Assembly: GCF_007828835.1 (NCBI RefSeq)
Contig: NZ_VIVL01000005.1
Coordinates: forward strand, 248,001 to 312,000
Origin: Variovorax beijingensis
GTDB taxonomy: Bacteria; Pseudomonadota; Gammaproteobacteria; Burkholderiales; Burkholderiaceae_C
Direction of reading: 5' to 3'
DNA length: 64,000 nt
The notes under the pieces were generated by a model. It made no database searches. It had not been told where the DNA came from and worked only from the letters and a program-made list of their open reading frames with translations. Position 1 is the first letter of the stretch; every line of letters begins with the position of its first letter. This document shows, in pieces, positions 26,069 to 34,408 of the stretch. The position numbers and the translations under genes are program-made.

Positions 26069-26545
26069 ATGGACTACATGCAGTCTTTTGCCATCAGTGC
26101 GGCCGGCATGAACGTCGAACGCATGCGCGTCGACGTCGCGGCGCTCAATCTGGCCAATGCCAACACGGTGCAAGGCGTGGGCGGCAGCAGCTACCAGCCG
26201 CTCCGCGTGCTGGCGGAAGCGCAGTCGTCGGCGGGCACCTTGTCGGGTGCGGATACCGGAGGCTTCGGCGCACTGGTGAACCAGGGATTGGAGGGCGGCG
26301 ATATCGCGTCGCAGGCCGCGCCCACGGTGCGCATCGTTCCCGCCAATGTCGGCCCCCGGCTGGTTTACGAGCCGGGACATCCTCTGGCCAACGAACGCGG
26401 CTTCGTGGCCTACGCGGCCGTCGACACCGCGACCGAGATGGTCAGCATGATGAGCGCCACCCGCGCCTACGAGGCGAATGTGTCGGCCATGAACACGGCT
26501 CGCACGCTGGCGCTCAGGGCGCTGGATATCGGGGGTGGCGCATGA
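26069..26545 (+). CDS. flgC: Flagellar proximal rod protein FlgC
   Basis: 158 residues. MQSFAISAAGMNVERMRVDV and ALNLANANTVQ form the N-terminal rod helix. The middle has VYEPGHPLANERGFVAYAAV, a clear match to the FlgC signature, and the C-terminus has EMVSMMSATRAYEANVSAMN. Unusually, the loop after LANANT lacks the common TPGY. It overlaps fliE by four bases. Confidence 0.9.
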   Translation: MDYMQSFAISAAGMNVERMRVDVAALNLANANTVQGVGGSSYQPLRVLAEAQSSAGTLSGADTGGFGALVNQGLEGGDIASQAAPTVRIVPANVGPRLVYEPGHPLANERGFVAYAAVDTATEMVSMMSATRAYEANVSAMNTARTLALRALDIGGGA

Positions 26546-26898
26546 CGGCCTTCCTTGCGGTCGAGGCGCTGTCCGCGCTCTCCCAGCAGGCGCAGTCGAT
26601 GGTGACCGCGGCCAACGCGCAGTCGCTCCAGGCCCCCGCATCACCCATGGCTTCGGATGTTTCGGCCGCACCGGTCGCGGGCTCGTTCGGCCAGTTGGTG
26701 GCTGATGGCCTTTCGCAGGTCAACAGCCAGTTGATCGGCAGCCAGGTCGATCTGCAGAAGCTCGCGATGGGCGACGCGCAAAACCTGCACCAGGTCATGA
26801 TCAACCTAGAGGAGAGCCGCGTCTCCTTCCAGCTGATGCTGCAGGTGCGCAGCCGTCTGCTTGAGGCCTACCAAGACATCATGAAGATGCCGATATGA
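26542..26898 (+). CDS. fliE: Hook-basal body protein FliE
   Basis: 118 residues from the ATG at 26542 overlapping the flgC stop. The C-terminal half is FliE: FGQLVADGLSQVNSQLIGSQ, then AMGDAQNLHQVMINLEESRV and FQLMLQVRSRLLEAYQDIMK. FliE links the MS ring to the proximal rod. The N-terminal 45 residues are Ala/Ser/Gln-rich filler. It overlaps fliF by four bases. Confidence 0.92.
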   Translation: MTAFLAVEALSALSQQAQSMVTAANAQSLQAPASPMASDVSAAPVAGSFGQLVADGLSQVNSQLIGSQVDLQKLAMGDAQNLHQVMINLEESRVSFQLMLQVRSRLLEAYQDIMKMPI

Positions 26899-28388
26899 AT
26901 TTCTGGCAAGGACTCACGCAGCGCGCGCGCATCGGTCTCATCGGCGGTGCAGTCGCCATCCTGTTGATGACCGCCGGGCTGGCCTGGTGGATATTCCACA
27001 CGGAGTACCAGGCGCTGTTCACCGACCTGAAGCCGCAGGACGCGCAGGCGATGACGACGGAACTGGAGCGCCTCAAGATTCCCTACCGTCTCGGTGACAG
27101 CGGCACCTCGATCCTGGTCGACAAGGCAACGGTGCACGCCACCCGCATCAAGCTGATGGGCAAGGAACTGCCCCTGCAGGGCGCGGTCGGGCTCGAGCTG
27201 TTCAACAACACCGACTTCGGCATGACGGAGTTCGCCCAGAAGATCAACTACCAGCGCGCGCTGCAAGGCGAGCTCACCCGCACGATCCAGTCATTGTCCG
27301 AAGTGCGTGAAGTCCGCGTGCTGTTGGCGCTGCCCGAACAGGGGCTGTTCAAGCAGGCGACCTCGAAGGCGAAGGCATCGATCACCCTGATGATGCGGCA
27401 GGGCCAGGCCCTCCGCCCGGAGCAGGTGGTGGGCGTTCAGCGCCTGGTGGCCGCTGCCGTGCCGGGCATGGCAACGCAGGATGTCACGATCGTCGATGGC
27501 CACGGCGTGGCGCTGACCCGCGCTGAGGGCGCCAACGGCGAGGCCGAGGTCAACGGTGCAAGGCTCGAACTCAAGCGCGACACCGAGGCGTATCTGTCGC
27601 GCAAGGTGGCGGCTGTGCTCGACCGCAGCTTCGGCGTCGGGCAGGCCTTGGCCAGCGTCGACGTGACGCTGAACATGGACCAGATCCGCACCACGACGGA
27701 GGATGTGCTGCCCGCCGCAACGCGCTCGGGCCTGCAGGCCACGGGTGTGGTGGTGCGCGAACGCGAAGTTCTTCGCGACAGCGGCGCCTCGCTCGACACC
27801 AAGGTGAGCGAGGCCGGCGGCTCGCGCAATGGAAGTGCGCAGCGCGACGTCGAATACGCCGTGGGCCGCCGGGTCGAGCAGGTGGTGAGCCAACCTGGTT
27901 CGATCCGGCGCATTCAGGTGGTGGCCGTGGTGCGCAGGGCGCTGGACGCGGCGCAAGAGGAGCAATTGCGAAAGGTCATCGCCGCCGCGGTGGGAGCTTC
28001 GACCGATCGCGGCGATGCGGTGGTCATCCAGTCGCTGGTAGGGGGCGTCATCCAGGCGCCCGACGCACCGGCGGCCATTGCGGCCAATACCGAGGGCACG
28101 GCGGAGGAGGGCGTTGCTGCCAGCCCTGTCGGCGTAGCGCTGTCCGACAAAGGCAAGCCCGCCTACTTGCAGCTTCTGATCGGTGGGCTCCTGGTGGCTG
28201 TCCTTGCCGTGCTGCTCGCGAGGGTGGGTCGTCGCGGCACAGCCCTGAATGGCAATGAGCCCCGCCGGGCGCCGCTGTCAGAGGCGGAGCGCGCGGCCGC
28301 CTTGCGAAGGGTCCGCGACTGGATGCGCGAACCCGGCGCGGGTGCCTCTGCTACCGGTGCCGCGGGCACGAAGGGATACAACGGATGA
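26895..28388 (+). CDS. fliF: MS-ring protein FliF
   Basis: 497 residues, slightly shorter than the usual 530-560. The N-terminal membrane segment is at about 15-34 and the ring-building motif domain contains YQALFTDLKPQDAQAMTTEL, then TEFAQKINYQRALQGELTRT and VLLALPEQGLFKQ. The second membrane segment lies near 430-450 (LLIGGLLVAVLAVLLA), followed by a short cytoplasmic tail that normally binds FliG. The tail, SEAERAAALRRVRDWMREPG, is only weakly like the canonical FliG-binding end, which fits the unusual FliG-like neighbour. Confidence 0.94.
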   Translation: MNFWQGLTQRARIGLIGGAVAILLMTAGLAWWIFHTEYQALFTDLKPQDAQAMTTELERLKIPYRLGDSGTSILVDKATVHATRIKLMGKELPLQGAVGLELFNNTDFGMTEFAQKINYQRALQGELTRTIQSLSEVREVRVLLALPEQGLFKQATSKAKASITLMMRQGQALRPEQVVGVQRLVAAAVPGMATQDVTIVDGHGVALTRAEGANGEAEVNGARLELKRDTEAYLSRKVAAVLDRSFGVGQALASVDVTLNMDQIRTTTEDVLPAATRSGLQATGVVVREREVLRDSGASLDTKVSEAGGSRNGSAQRDVEYAVGRRVEQVVSQPGSIRRIQVVAVVRRALDAAQEEQLRKVIAAAVGASTDRGDAVVIQSLVGGVIQAPDAPAAIAANTEGTAEEGVAASPVGVALSDKGKPAYLQLLIGGLLVAVLAVLLARVGRRGTALNGNEPRRAPLSEAERAAALRRVRDWMREPGAGASATGAAGTKGYNG

Positions 28389-29047
28389 CCTCTGCGCCTC
28401 GTTCTGCGCTGGCCCCGAACGCCGGCACCAGCCGGCCCGAATCGCACGGCGCCCGCCATGCGGCGCTGTTGCTGCATGCGATGTCCTCGGAAGACCGGTC
28501 ATGGATGCTCGAGGCGCTGCCCGCGTCGGAGCGTGCGGATTTGGTGCCGCTTCTGGAGGAGCTGGAAGCCCTCGGCATCGAAAGAGATCCTGCGCTGATC
28601 GGCGATGCGACTGCTGGCGTGCCCTATGCCGCACTGCCGGAACAGGATTTCGCGGCCTTGGCCCCGCAGCCGTTTCCCGTGTCCGACGAAGCCATGCTTC
28701 ATGCGCTCGATGACGAGCAGGTGCGCGAGCTCGTGGCATGCCTGCGGACCGAGCCGGCGGGCTTCATTGTCGAGTGGCTGCGCCTGGCCGATTGGCCATG
28801 GCGCGAAGATCTGCTCGCTGCGCTGGAGCCCGCTCAGCGGCGGCGGATCGAAGCCGGCTTGACTGCCACGGTGCCCGGATTCCAGACGCCACCCGGAATG
28901 CGCGCCGCCCTGATCGCAGCGGTGGCGGCCCGGCTGCTGGAGCGGCCAGTCGCCCAGGCAACTGCGGTGGCACCTTGGGCCAAGCTGAAGCGCTCTTTCA
29001 ACCAGGTGTTCCGTGGCGCATCGTTGCGCCGGGGGTGGAGCCGATGA
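28385..29047 (+). CDS. Short, divergent FliG-like protein (switch position)
   Basis: 220 residues in the exact place of fliG, overlapping fliF and fliH by four bases each. Canonical FliG is about 330 residues. The part AALLLHAMSSEDRSWMLEAL (about 26-45) recalls the FliG N-terminal repeat. LDDEQVRELVACLRTEPAGF and LAALEPAQRRRIEAGL recall the armadillo-type repeats of the middle or C-terminal domain. No full-length torque domain with its charged helix could be recognised, and about 100 residues are missing. It may scaffold the C ring or export sorting platform without torque generation. The identity is by synteny and weak pattern only. Confidence 0.55.
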   Translation: MTSAPRSALAPNAGTSRPESHGARHAALLLHAMSSEDRSWMLEALPASERADLVPLLEELEALGIERDPALIGDATAGVPYAALPEQDFAALAPQPFPVSDEAMLHALDDEQVRELVACLRTEPAGFIVEWLRLADWPWREDLLAALEPAQRRRIEAGLTATVPGFQTPPGMRAALIAAVAARLLERPVAQATAVAPWAKLKRSFNQVFRGASLRRGWSR

Positions 29048-29952
29048 ATCCCGGACTGCCGCACCCGGGCGATGCCGCGGCGCCGGAGACCGGATCGCAC
29101 GCGCAGGTGGTTGTGCTGCGTGATGTCGTCATGCTGGGGCAGGTGGCGTTGACTCGTCGGCGCGGCGGCAACGGCCAGGCACTGACGCAGCCTTCCTCCC
29201 TGGGCCTGGTGTCGGTGCAATCCGGTCGGACCCCGAAGACCGGCGTTTCGGCGGCAGGTACGGAAAAATCTGTTCCGACCGGCTCGCCGGGAAGTGCGCC
29301 TGATGCTTGGGCCGACCTTGTCCGGGCGGAAGAAGAAGCCCGTCAGCGAGGATACGAAGAGGGCTTTGCCAAAGGTGCCACGGAAGGGCGCGAACGAGGC
29401 GGTGAAGAGTCCAGGCTGCTCGCCGCGGAGGCTGCCGAGAAGGCTTCGCGCGACCTGCAAGATCACGCCGAGCGCATCACGCGGGAGTTGCGGCAGCAGG
29501 CCCAGGCCGCTTACCAAGCGCAAGTGCAGGTATTGGATGGCCTGATAGCGGCATTGCCCCCGAAGATCGAAGCGCGGCTTGCGGCGAGTGAAGACGACAT
29601 GCTCGCGTTGTGTTTCGAGGTCGTCTGCCGCACGCTGGGCGGAAGCGTCGCTCAACCCGAGGCGGTGCGAGCGCAACTGATGCAGGCGATGGACCGGCTG
29701 CGCAGCCGGAAGCTGGTGGCGATTCACATGCACCCCGACGACTTGGCCATGCTCCAGCAGGGCCAGAACTTGTCGCAAGGACTCCCGGGTGGGGCCGACG
29801 TGCAATGGGTCGCCAGCGCCGACGTGGCTCTGGGCGGCTGCATTCTGCAATCGCCCGAAGGCGGGCTCGACGCCCGTTTCGAATCCCAACTGGCCGCGCT
29901 GCGCGAGCTGTTGCTGCAAACCCGGGCCGCGGCCCGCGTCGCGGAGGCATGA
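29044..29952 (+). CDS. fliH: Flagellar export ATPase regulator FliH
   Basis: 302 residues from the ATG overlapping the previous stop. The middle (about 95-150) is a charged amphipathic coil with Gly-rich periodicity (RGYEEGFAKGATEGRERGGE), the GxxxG signature of FliH. The C-terminal domain has ALCFEVVCRTLGG and ADVALGGCILQSPEGGLDA, typical of FliH/SctL. It binds and restrains the ATPase FliI and tethers it to the C ring. The N-terminal 85 residues are low-complexity and not conserved. Confidence 0.87.
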   Translation: MNPGLPHPGDAAAPETGSHAQVVVLRDVVMLGQVALTRRRGGNGQALTQPSSLGLVSVQSGRTPKTGVSAAGTEKSVPTGSPGSAPDAWADLVRAEEEARQRGYEEGFAKGATEGRERGGEESRLLAAEAAEKASRDLQDHAERITRELRQQAQAAYQAQVQVLDGLIAALPPKIEARLAASEDDMLALCFEVVCRTLGGSVAQPEAVRAQLMQAMDRLRSRKLVAIHMHPDDLAMLQQGQNLSQGLPGGADVQWVASADVALGGCILQSPEGGLDARFESQLAALRELLLQTRAAARVAEA

Positions 29953-29953
29953 G

Positions 29954-31369
29954 TTGAGCGCGCTCGACGTCTACCGCGAGGCTGTGAAAGGCGCCGAACT
30001 GCACCGCCGCATCGGCTGGGTGAAGGAAATGCAGGGCCTCGCGATCGACGCGCTCGGCCCCGATGCCGCCGTGGGCGAACTCTGCCGCATCATGGTCAGG
30101 GCACATGGCCGCTCCGATGGCGCGGCGATGAACGGCGACATGAAAACCCAGCCCGGCGTGCTTGCCGAGGTGGTAGGCCTCAAGCCTGGCCGCGTCACCC
30201 TGATGCCCTACGGATCGGTCGATGGCATCGCCGTCGGCTGCGAGGTGCGGGCGCTCGGTGCGGAGTCGCAGATCGGCGTGGGCAGCAGCCTGCTCGGCCG
30301 GGTGGTCGACGGGTTTGGCGATCCGCTGGATGGCCAACCCAGGCCGCTGACACAGATGCGCAGGCCCCTGAAGGCCGCGCCCATCAATCCGATGCAGCGC
30401 CCGCCTATCGAGCGTGTTCTGGAAACCGGCATCCGCGCGATCGACGGCCTGCTCACGCTCGGGCAGGGCCAGCGCATCGGCATTTTCGCGGGCAGCGGCG
30501 TCGGGAAGAGCACCTTGCTGGGCCTGCTGGCACGGCATGTCAAGACGCATGCCGATACCGGCACGCAAGCCAACATCAATGTGATCGCGCTCATCGGCGA
30601 GCGAGGCCGCGAGGTGCGCGAGTTCATCGAGAAGCAGCTCGGGCCCGAGGGGTTGGCGCGCTCCGTCGTGGTGGTTGCCACCTCCGACCAGCCCGCGCTG
30701 GCCCGGTTGCGTGCGGCCTATGCCGCGCTTGCCATCGCGGAGTTCTTTCGCGACGGCGGCCACAACGTCCTGCTCACCATGGACTCGATCACCCGTTTTG
30801 CGATGGCCCGGCGCGAGGTCGGTCTCTCCGCGGGGGAGCCGCCGACGGCGCGGGGCTATACGCCGTCGGTCTTTGCGGAACTGCCGGAGCTGTGCGAGCG
30901 CTGCGGCACGGCGCCGGGCGGCGGCTCGATCACCGCGCTGCTCACGGTGCTGGTGGAAGGCGACGACCTCAACGAGCCCGTGTCTGACGCATTGCGCGCC
31001 ATCCTCGACGGCCACGTCGTGCTGTCGCGGCATCTCGCGCACCGGGGGCACTACCCGGCCATCGACGTGCTTAAGAGCGTGAGCCGGCTGATGCCCGAAC
31101 TGGCCGACAAGGAGGAGCGCGCGCTCGCGGTAGCGGCGGTGCAGCAGTTGGCCGTGCTGGGGCGCAATCGGCAGATGATCGACATCGGTGCCTATGAAAA
31201 AGGTTCCAGCCCTGAACTGGACCGGGCGATCGAGCTCGAGCCCGGGCTGCAATCCTGGCTTCGGCAGAGCACCGGCGGTGTCTCTCGCGCCGAGGCGATC
31301 CGGGGACTGCGCGACGTTCTCGCACCGGCATCCGCAGTCGCGGTCGCATCCACCGGACGCAAGCCATGA
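29954..31369 (+). CDS. fliI: Flagellum-specific ATPase FliI
   Basis: 471 residues from the TTG at 29954, which has GGAGG seven bases upstream; the frame is open further up but overlaps fliH. Walker A is GIFAGSGVGKST at about 176-187. IALIGERGREVREFI and the Walker B strand VLLTMDSITRFAMARREVGL follow, with TARGYTPSVFAELPELCERC next, all diagnostic of FliI/SctN. It is a cytoplasmic hexamer that energises and orders type III export. Confidence 0.95.
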   Translation: MSALDVYREAVKGAELHRRIGWVKEMQGLAIDALGPDAAVGELCRIMVRAHGRSDGAAMNGDMKTQPGVLAEVVGLKPGRVTLMPYGSVDGIAVGCEVRALGAESQIGVGSSLLGRVVDGFGDPLDGQPRPLTQMRRPLKAAPINPMQRPPIERVLETGIRAIDGLLTLGQGQRIGIFAGSGVGKSTLLGLLARHVKTHADTGTQANINVIALIGERGREVREFIEKQLGPEGLARSVVVVATSDQPALARLRAAYAALAIAEFFRDGGHNVLLTMDSITRFAMARREVGLSAGEPPTARGYTPSVFAELPELCERCGTAPGGGSITALLTVLVEGDDLNEPVSDALRAILDGHVVLSRHLAHRGHYPAIDVLKSVSRLMPELADKEERALAVAAVQQLAVLGRNRQMIDIGAYEKGSSPELDRAIELEPGLQSWLRQSTGGVSRAEAIRGLRDVLAPASAVAVASTGRKP

Positions 31370-31881
31370 ACTCCGCGTCCCTCAAGGCCCCTGCGCCCGT
31401 GCGAGACGTCGATGTACGGGGCTTCGTCTATGCGCTCGAGCCGGTGCACCAGCGGCAGCAGTGGCGCATGGACAAGCTCATGGCGTCGCTGGCGCGCGCG
31501 CAACAAGCGCTCGTCGAAACGGAAGCCCGCATGAGCGAAGTGCTGGGCATGCACGACGAGCAAGCCCGCAAGGCCGGCCAGGCGCTGGTGCAGCGCATGG
31601 ATCCCGGCGCTCACAGGGTCGCCTTGGGTTTTCTCAGCCATCTGCGCAACCAATGGCGCGAACTGGACGTGCAGCGGAAAGAACAGCTGGCCGAAAGAGA
31701 TCGGCTGCGCAAGGAATGCATGGCACTGCAACTGCGTCTCGATGGAATGACCCAGCACAAGGAGGATGCCTTGAGCCAATACGCCGATGAAGTCCGCCAG
31801 CGCAACAGCAACGAGCAGGATCGCGACTGGCTCGCGCGTTCGGCTGCCGCGCGCGGCCGTACTGCGGAGCCATCGCAATGA
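31366..31881 (+). CDS. fliJ: FliJ-like export chaperone/stalk
   Basis: 171 residues, almost wholly charged alpha-helix with heptad character (QQWRMDKLMASLARAQQALV, WRELDVQRKEQLAERDRLRK). It lies directly after fliI with a four-base overlap. FliJ forms a coiled-coil stalk in the FliI ring and binds FlhA. It is identified by position and coiled-coil nature; sequence conservation in this family is always low. Confidence 0.75.
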   Translation: MNSASLKAPAPVRDVDVRGFVYALEPVHQRQQWRMDKLMASLARAQQALVETEARMSEVLGMHDEQARKAGQALVQRMDPGAHRVALGFLSHLRNQWRELDVQRKEQLAERDRLRKECMALQLRLDGMTQHKEDALSQYADEVRQRNSNEQDRDWLARSAAARGRTAEPSQ

Positions 31882-32744
31882 GCACCAGCCATGCAGCGGC
31901 GGCCGCGCTCAATACCTCGGCCTTGCCTGCACGGCAGGGCTCGCTTGCAGGCCAGGGCGATACAGCGCAGCAGCAGGCCGCCTGGCAGAAGGAGATGGAG
32001 CGGGCACAGATGGCGACCTGGTTCAAGCCGCCTGTTGTGGCTGCCAACGGCAACGCTGCGGCGCCGTCAGTGAAGCCGCCCGAAGCCCCGACTCGCAACG
32101 GGATGATCGCCGCGGCACAAAGTCCGGGTGCGATCATGGGCGGCAATTCGCCGGCTGTTGGATCACAACCGGCCTTGGCCCTGGAGCCCGTCGCTGCAAG
32201 CCCGCGGATGGGCGAGGCCGATGTGTTCGAAGGCGCTGCGCAAACACGGTGCGCAGCCGTTCGGTTTTTCACGGAGGCGCGCCCTGCAGGTATCACCGAG
32301 GCGCTGCCGGAAGCCAGGGCATCGGTGGATGTGCAGATGCGCCGCCTCGGAAACCTGTTTCGGCTGAACGACGAATTCGCGGCCGGCAGCGACCCGAACG
32401 CAGAGGTCGAGGCGACTGCCGAATCGCGGGAGCAACAGCCGCCGCCGCCTGATGCCGAGGCGCCGCTGCGCCTGCATGAAGAGTCCATGCCTGAAGGCCA
32501 GGCCGTGTGGATCGCCATGCGTGCGGACGATGCGGCGCTGGCAGCGATGCTGCCCCGCATCGTGGGCGATCTTCAACGCGGGATGCTGCAGGACCGCGGT
32601 CAGCGCCTCTATCAGGTCGTGTGCAACGGACGCCTGGTCTGGCGTGCCGAGCCCGAGGCATCCCTGGCCGGCAACACATCCATATCGGACGGCTGTAGCC
32701 CGTCCGTCGTGGTCGATTCATTTCATTCAAACAAGGGGGCGTGA
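31878..32744 (+). CDS. Unknown protein in FliK position, candidate hook-length ruler
   Basis: 288 residues between fliJ and flgD, where FliK usually lies. The sequence is Ala/Pro/Gln-rich and low complexity to about residue 190. A small folded C-terminal part follows (EGQAVWIAMRADDAALAAML, GDLQRGMLQDRGQRLYQVVC). FliK has the same layout, but I do not see the conserved FliK_C motif (LxLxPxxLGxVxV). It could be a short ruler or substrate-switch protein. It overlaps both neighbours. Confidence 0.5.
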   Translation: MSTSHAAAAALNTSALPARQGSLAGQGDTAQQQAAWQKEMERAQMATWFKPPVVAANGNAAAPSVKPPEAPTRNGMIAAAQSPGAIMGGNSPAVGSQPALALEPVAASPRMGEADVFEGAAQTRCAAVRFFTEARPAGITEALPEARASVDVQMRRLGNLFRLNDEFAAGSDPNAEVEATAESREQQPPPPDAEAPLRLHEESMPEGQAVWIAMRADDAALAAMLPRIVGDLQRGMLQDRGQRLYQVVCNGRLVWRAEPEASLAGNTSISDGCSPSVVVDSFHSNKGA

Positions 32745-33145
32745 TGGCAATTGATGCAATAGGCAGTACAGGCACTACCAACCTGCAGGCGAACAGCCTG
32801 GGCATGGAGGACTTCCTCAAGATTCTCTTGACCCAGCTGACCTACCAGGACCCCCTGAAGCCCATGGACAACCAACAGTTCATGGCGCAGATGGCCCAGT
32901 TCACCAGCCTGGAACAGACCCAGCAGCTCAATACCAAGATCGCGACGCTGATCAGCAACCAGGCGGCGCTGCAGTCGGTCGGATTGATTGGAAAGACCGT
33001 CGATGTGACCACATCGACGGGGTCTGTCACCGGCACCGTGAGCGCGCTTTCGCTATCCGGTGATTCGCCGTTGCTGTCGGTCAAGTTGGCCAGCGGCGCC
33101 GTTCTGACCGATGTCTCACTCAGCCAACTGGTTGCAGTGCGGTGA
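32744..33145 (+). CDS. flgD: Hook-capping scaffold protein FlgD (short form)
   Basis: 133 residues. The core signature is complete: MEDFLKILLTQLTYQDPLKP, then MDNQQFMAQMAQFTSLEQTQ, followed by a short beta domain (GLIGKTVDVTTSTGSVTG). Many FlgD proteins are about 220 residues with an FN3/tudor domain; this is the minimal form. It caps the growing hook. AAGGGGG lies before the start; GTG at 32741 is an alternative start. Confidence 0.92.
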   Translation: MAIDAIGSTGTTNLQANSLGMEDFLKILLTQLTYQDPLKPMDNQQFMAQMAQFTSLEQTQQLNTKIATLISNQAALQSVGLIGKTVDVTTSTGSVTGTVSALSLSGDSPLLSVKLASGAVLTDVSLSQLVAVR

Positions 33146-33202
33146 GCATATGCGCAACTTCACGGTGCGGAGCCGATGTTTTGAATCTACGAAAGATCTC
33201 TC

Positions 33203-34408
33203 ATGCTTGAATCAATCTACGTTGGAATGACCGGCTTGCTGGGCTATTCGCGCGGCTTGCGTGTGATCGCCAACAATACGGCCAACATGAACACGCCGGG
33301 CTTCAAGAGTTCGAGCTTGCAGTTCGCCGACATGTTCTATTCAGGCGGCAACCTGAGCGGCGGCTATGCGAGCCAGAACTACAGCCGGGCCGGTTTTGGG
33401 CTTGATACCGCCGGAACGACACTGTCATTCAAGCAAGGTGAACTGCGCCAGACGGGCAATGACCTCGACATGGCGGTCGACGGTCAGGGCCTGTTCGTCC
33501 TGCAGGACGCAGACGGCAAGATCAGCTATACCCGTGCCGGGCAGTTCAAGTTCGACGCCGACGGAGTGCTGGTGAGCCGGCTCAATGGCGAGAAGGTCAT
33601 GGGGCTGGACGAAGGCGGCAACTTCGTGGCAATCACGCTCGCAGGACAGATGATGGACCTGGGCAGGGCGAGTTCTCGTTTCAAGCTGGCCGGCAACCTG
33701 CCGAACACGACGACCCAGCAACAACCGAAGATTCCCGTGGACACCAAGTACACCCTTCAGGTGATCGATGCGGCGGGCGCCACTCATACGTTGACCCCCA
33801 GGTTCACGAAAGGCGACACCACCTCCGGGAACATTCCGGTGAAGGTCGAACTTCTGGACGGCACCACAGTCGTCAGCACGGGGCAGTTGCTTTTTCTCAA
33901 TGGAAGGCCAACAGCCGAGACGGCCATGGTTTCCATGACCTACACGCCCGCGGGCCAGGCGCCGATGGCCTTGACGTTGGACTTGACGGAAGTCGCCTAC
34001 TGGGCCGGCGAATACCAGGTCGAGATGCGGTCGCAGGATGGGGTGGGAGCCGGCGCATTGAGCGGCATGGTGTTCGACGACACCGGCACGCTGAAGAAGA
34101 CGTATGCAAACGGACGAACGCTCGACGGAACGCGTCTGGCGCTGGCGCGCTTCGATTCGCCCGATGCAGTGGCCGCACGGGGCAACAACCAGTTCGAGGT
34201 CTTGAACAAGGAGGCTTGGCACATCGGCGTTGCCGGCCAAGGCGCGTTCGGTTCGCTGGCCTCGGGCAAGATTGAAATCTCGAACGTCGATCTTTCGCAA
34301 GAGTTCAGCGACTTGGTGATCATGCAGCGCGGCTATCAGGCCAGCTCGCAGGTGATCTCCACTGCCAACGACATGCTGCAGGAGCTGTTCTCGATGAAGA
34401 GCAAATGA
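33203..34408 (+). CDS. flgE: Flagellar hook protein FlgE
   Basis: 401 residues. The N-terminal MLESIYVGMTGLLGYSRGLR with NNTANMNTPGFKSSS, the domain KISYTRAGQFKFDADGVLVS, and the C-terminal VDLSQEFSDLVIMQRGYQAS and SQVISTANDMLQEL are FlgE. The YVGMTGLLGYSRGLRVIANN start differs from the usual SFxxGLSGL form. It builds the hook; no FlgK/FlgL or flagellin gene follows. Confidence 0.92.
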   Translation: MLESIYVGMTGLLGYSRGLRVIANNTANMNTPGFKSSSLQFADMFYSGGNLSGGYASQNYSRAGFGLDTAGTTLSFKQGELRQTGNDLDMAVDGQGLFVLQDADGKISYTRAGQFKFDADGVLVSRLNGEKVMGLDEGGNFVAITLAGQMMDLGRASSRFKLAGNLPNTTTQQQPKIPVDTKYTLQVIDAAGATHTLTPRFTKGDTTSGNIPVKVELLDGTTVVSTGQLLFLNGRPTAETAMVSMTYTPAGQAPMALTLDLTEVAYWAGEYQVEMRSQDGVGAGALSGMVFDDTGTLKKTYANGRTLDGTRLALARFDSPDAVAARGNNQFEVLNKEAWHIGVAGQGAFGSLASGKIEISNVDLSQEFSDLVIMQRGYQASSQVISTANDMLQELFSMKSK

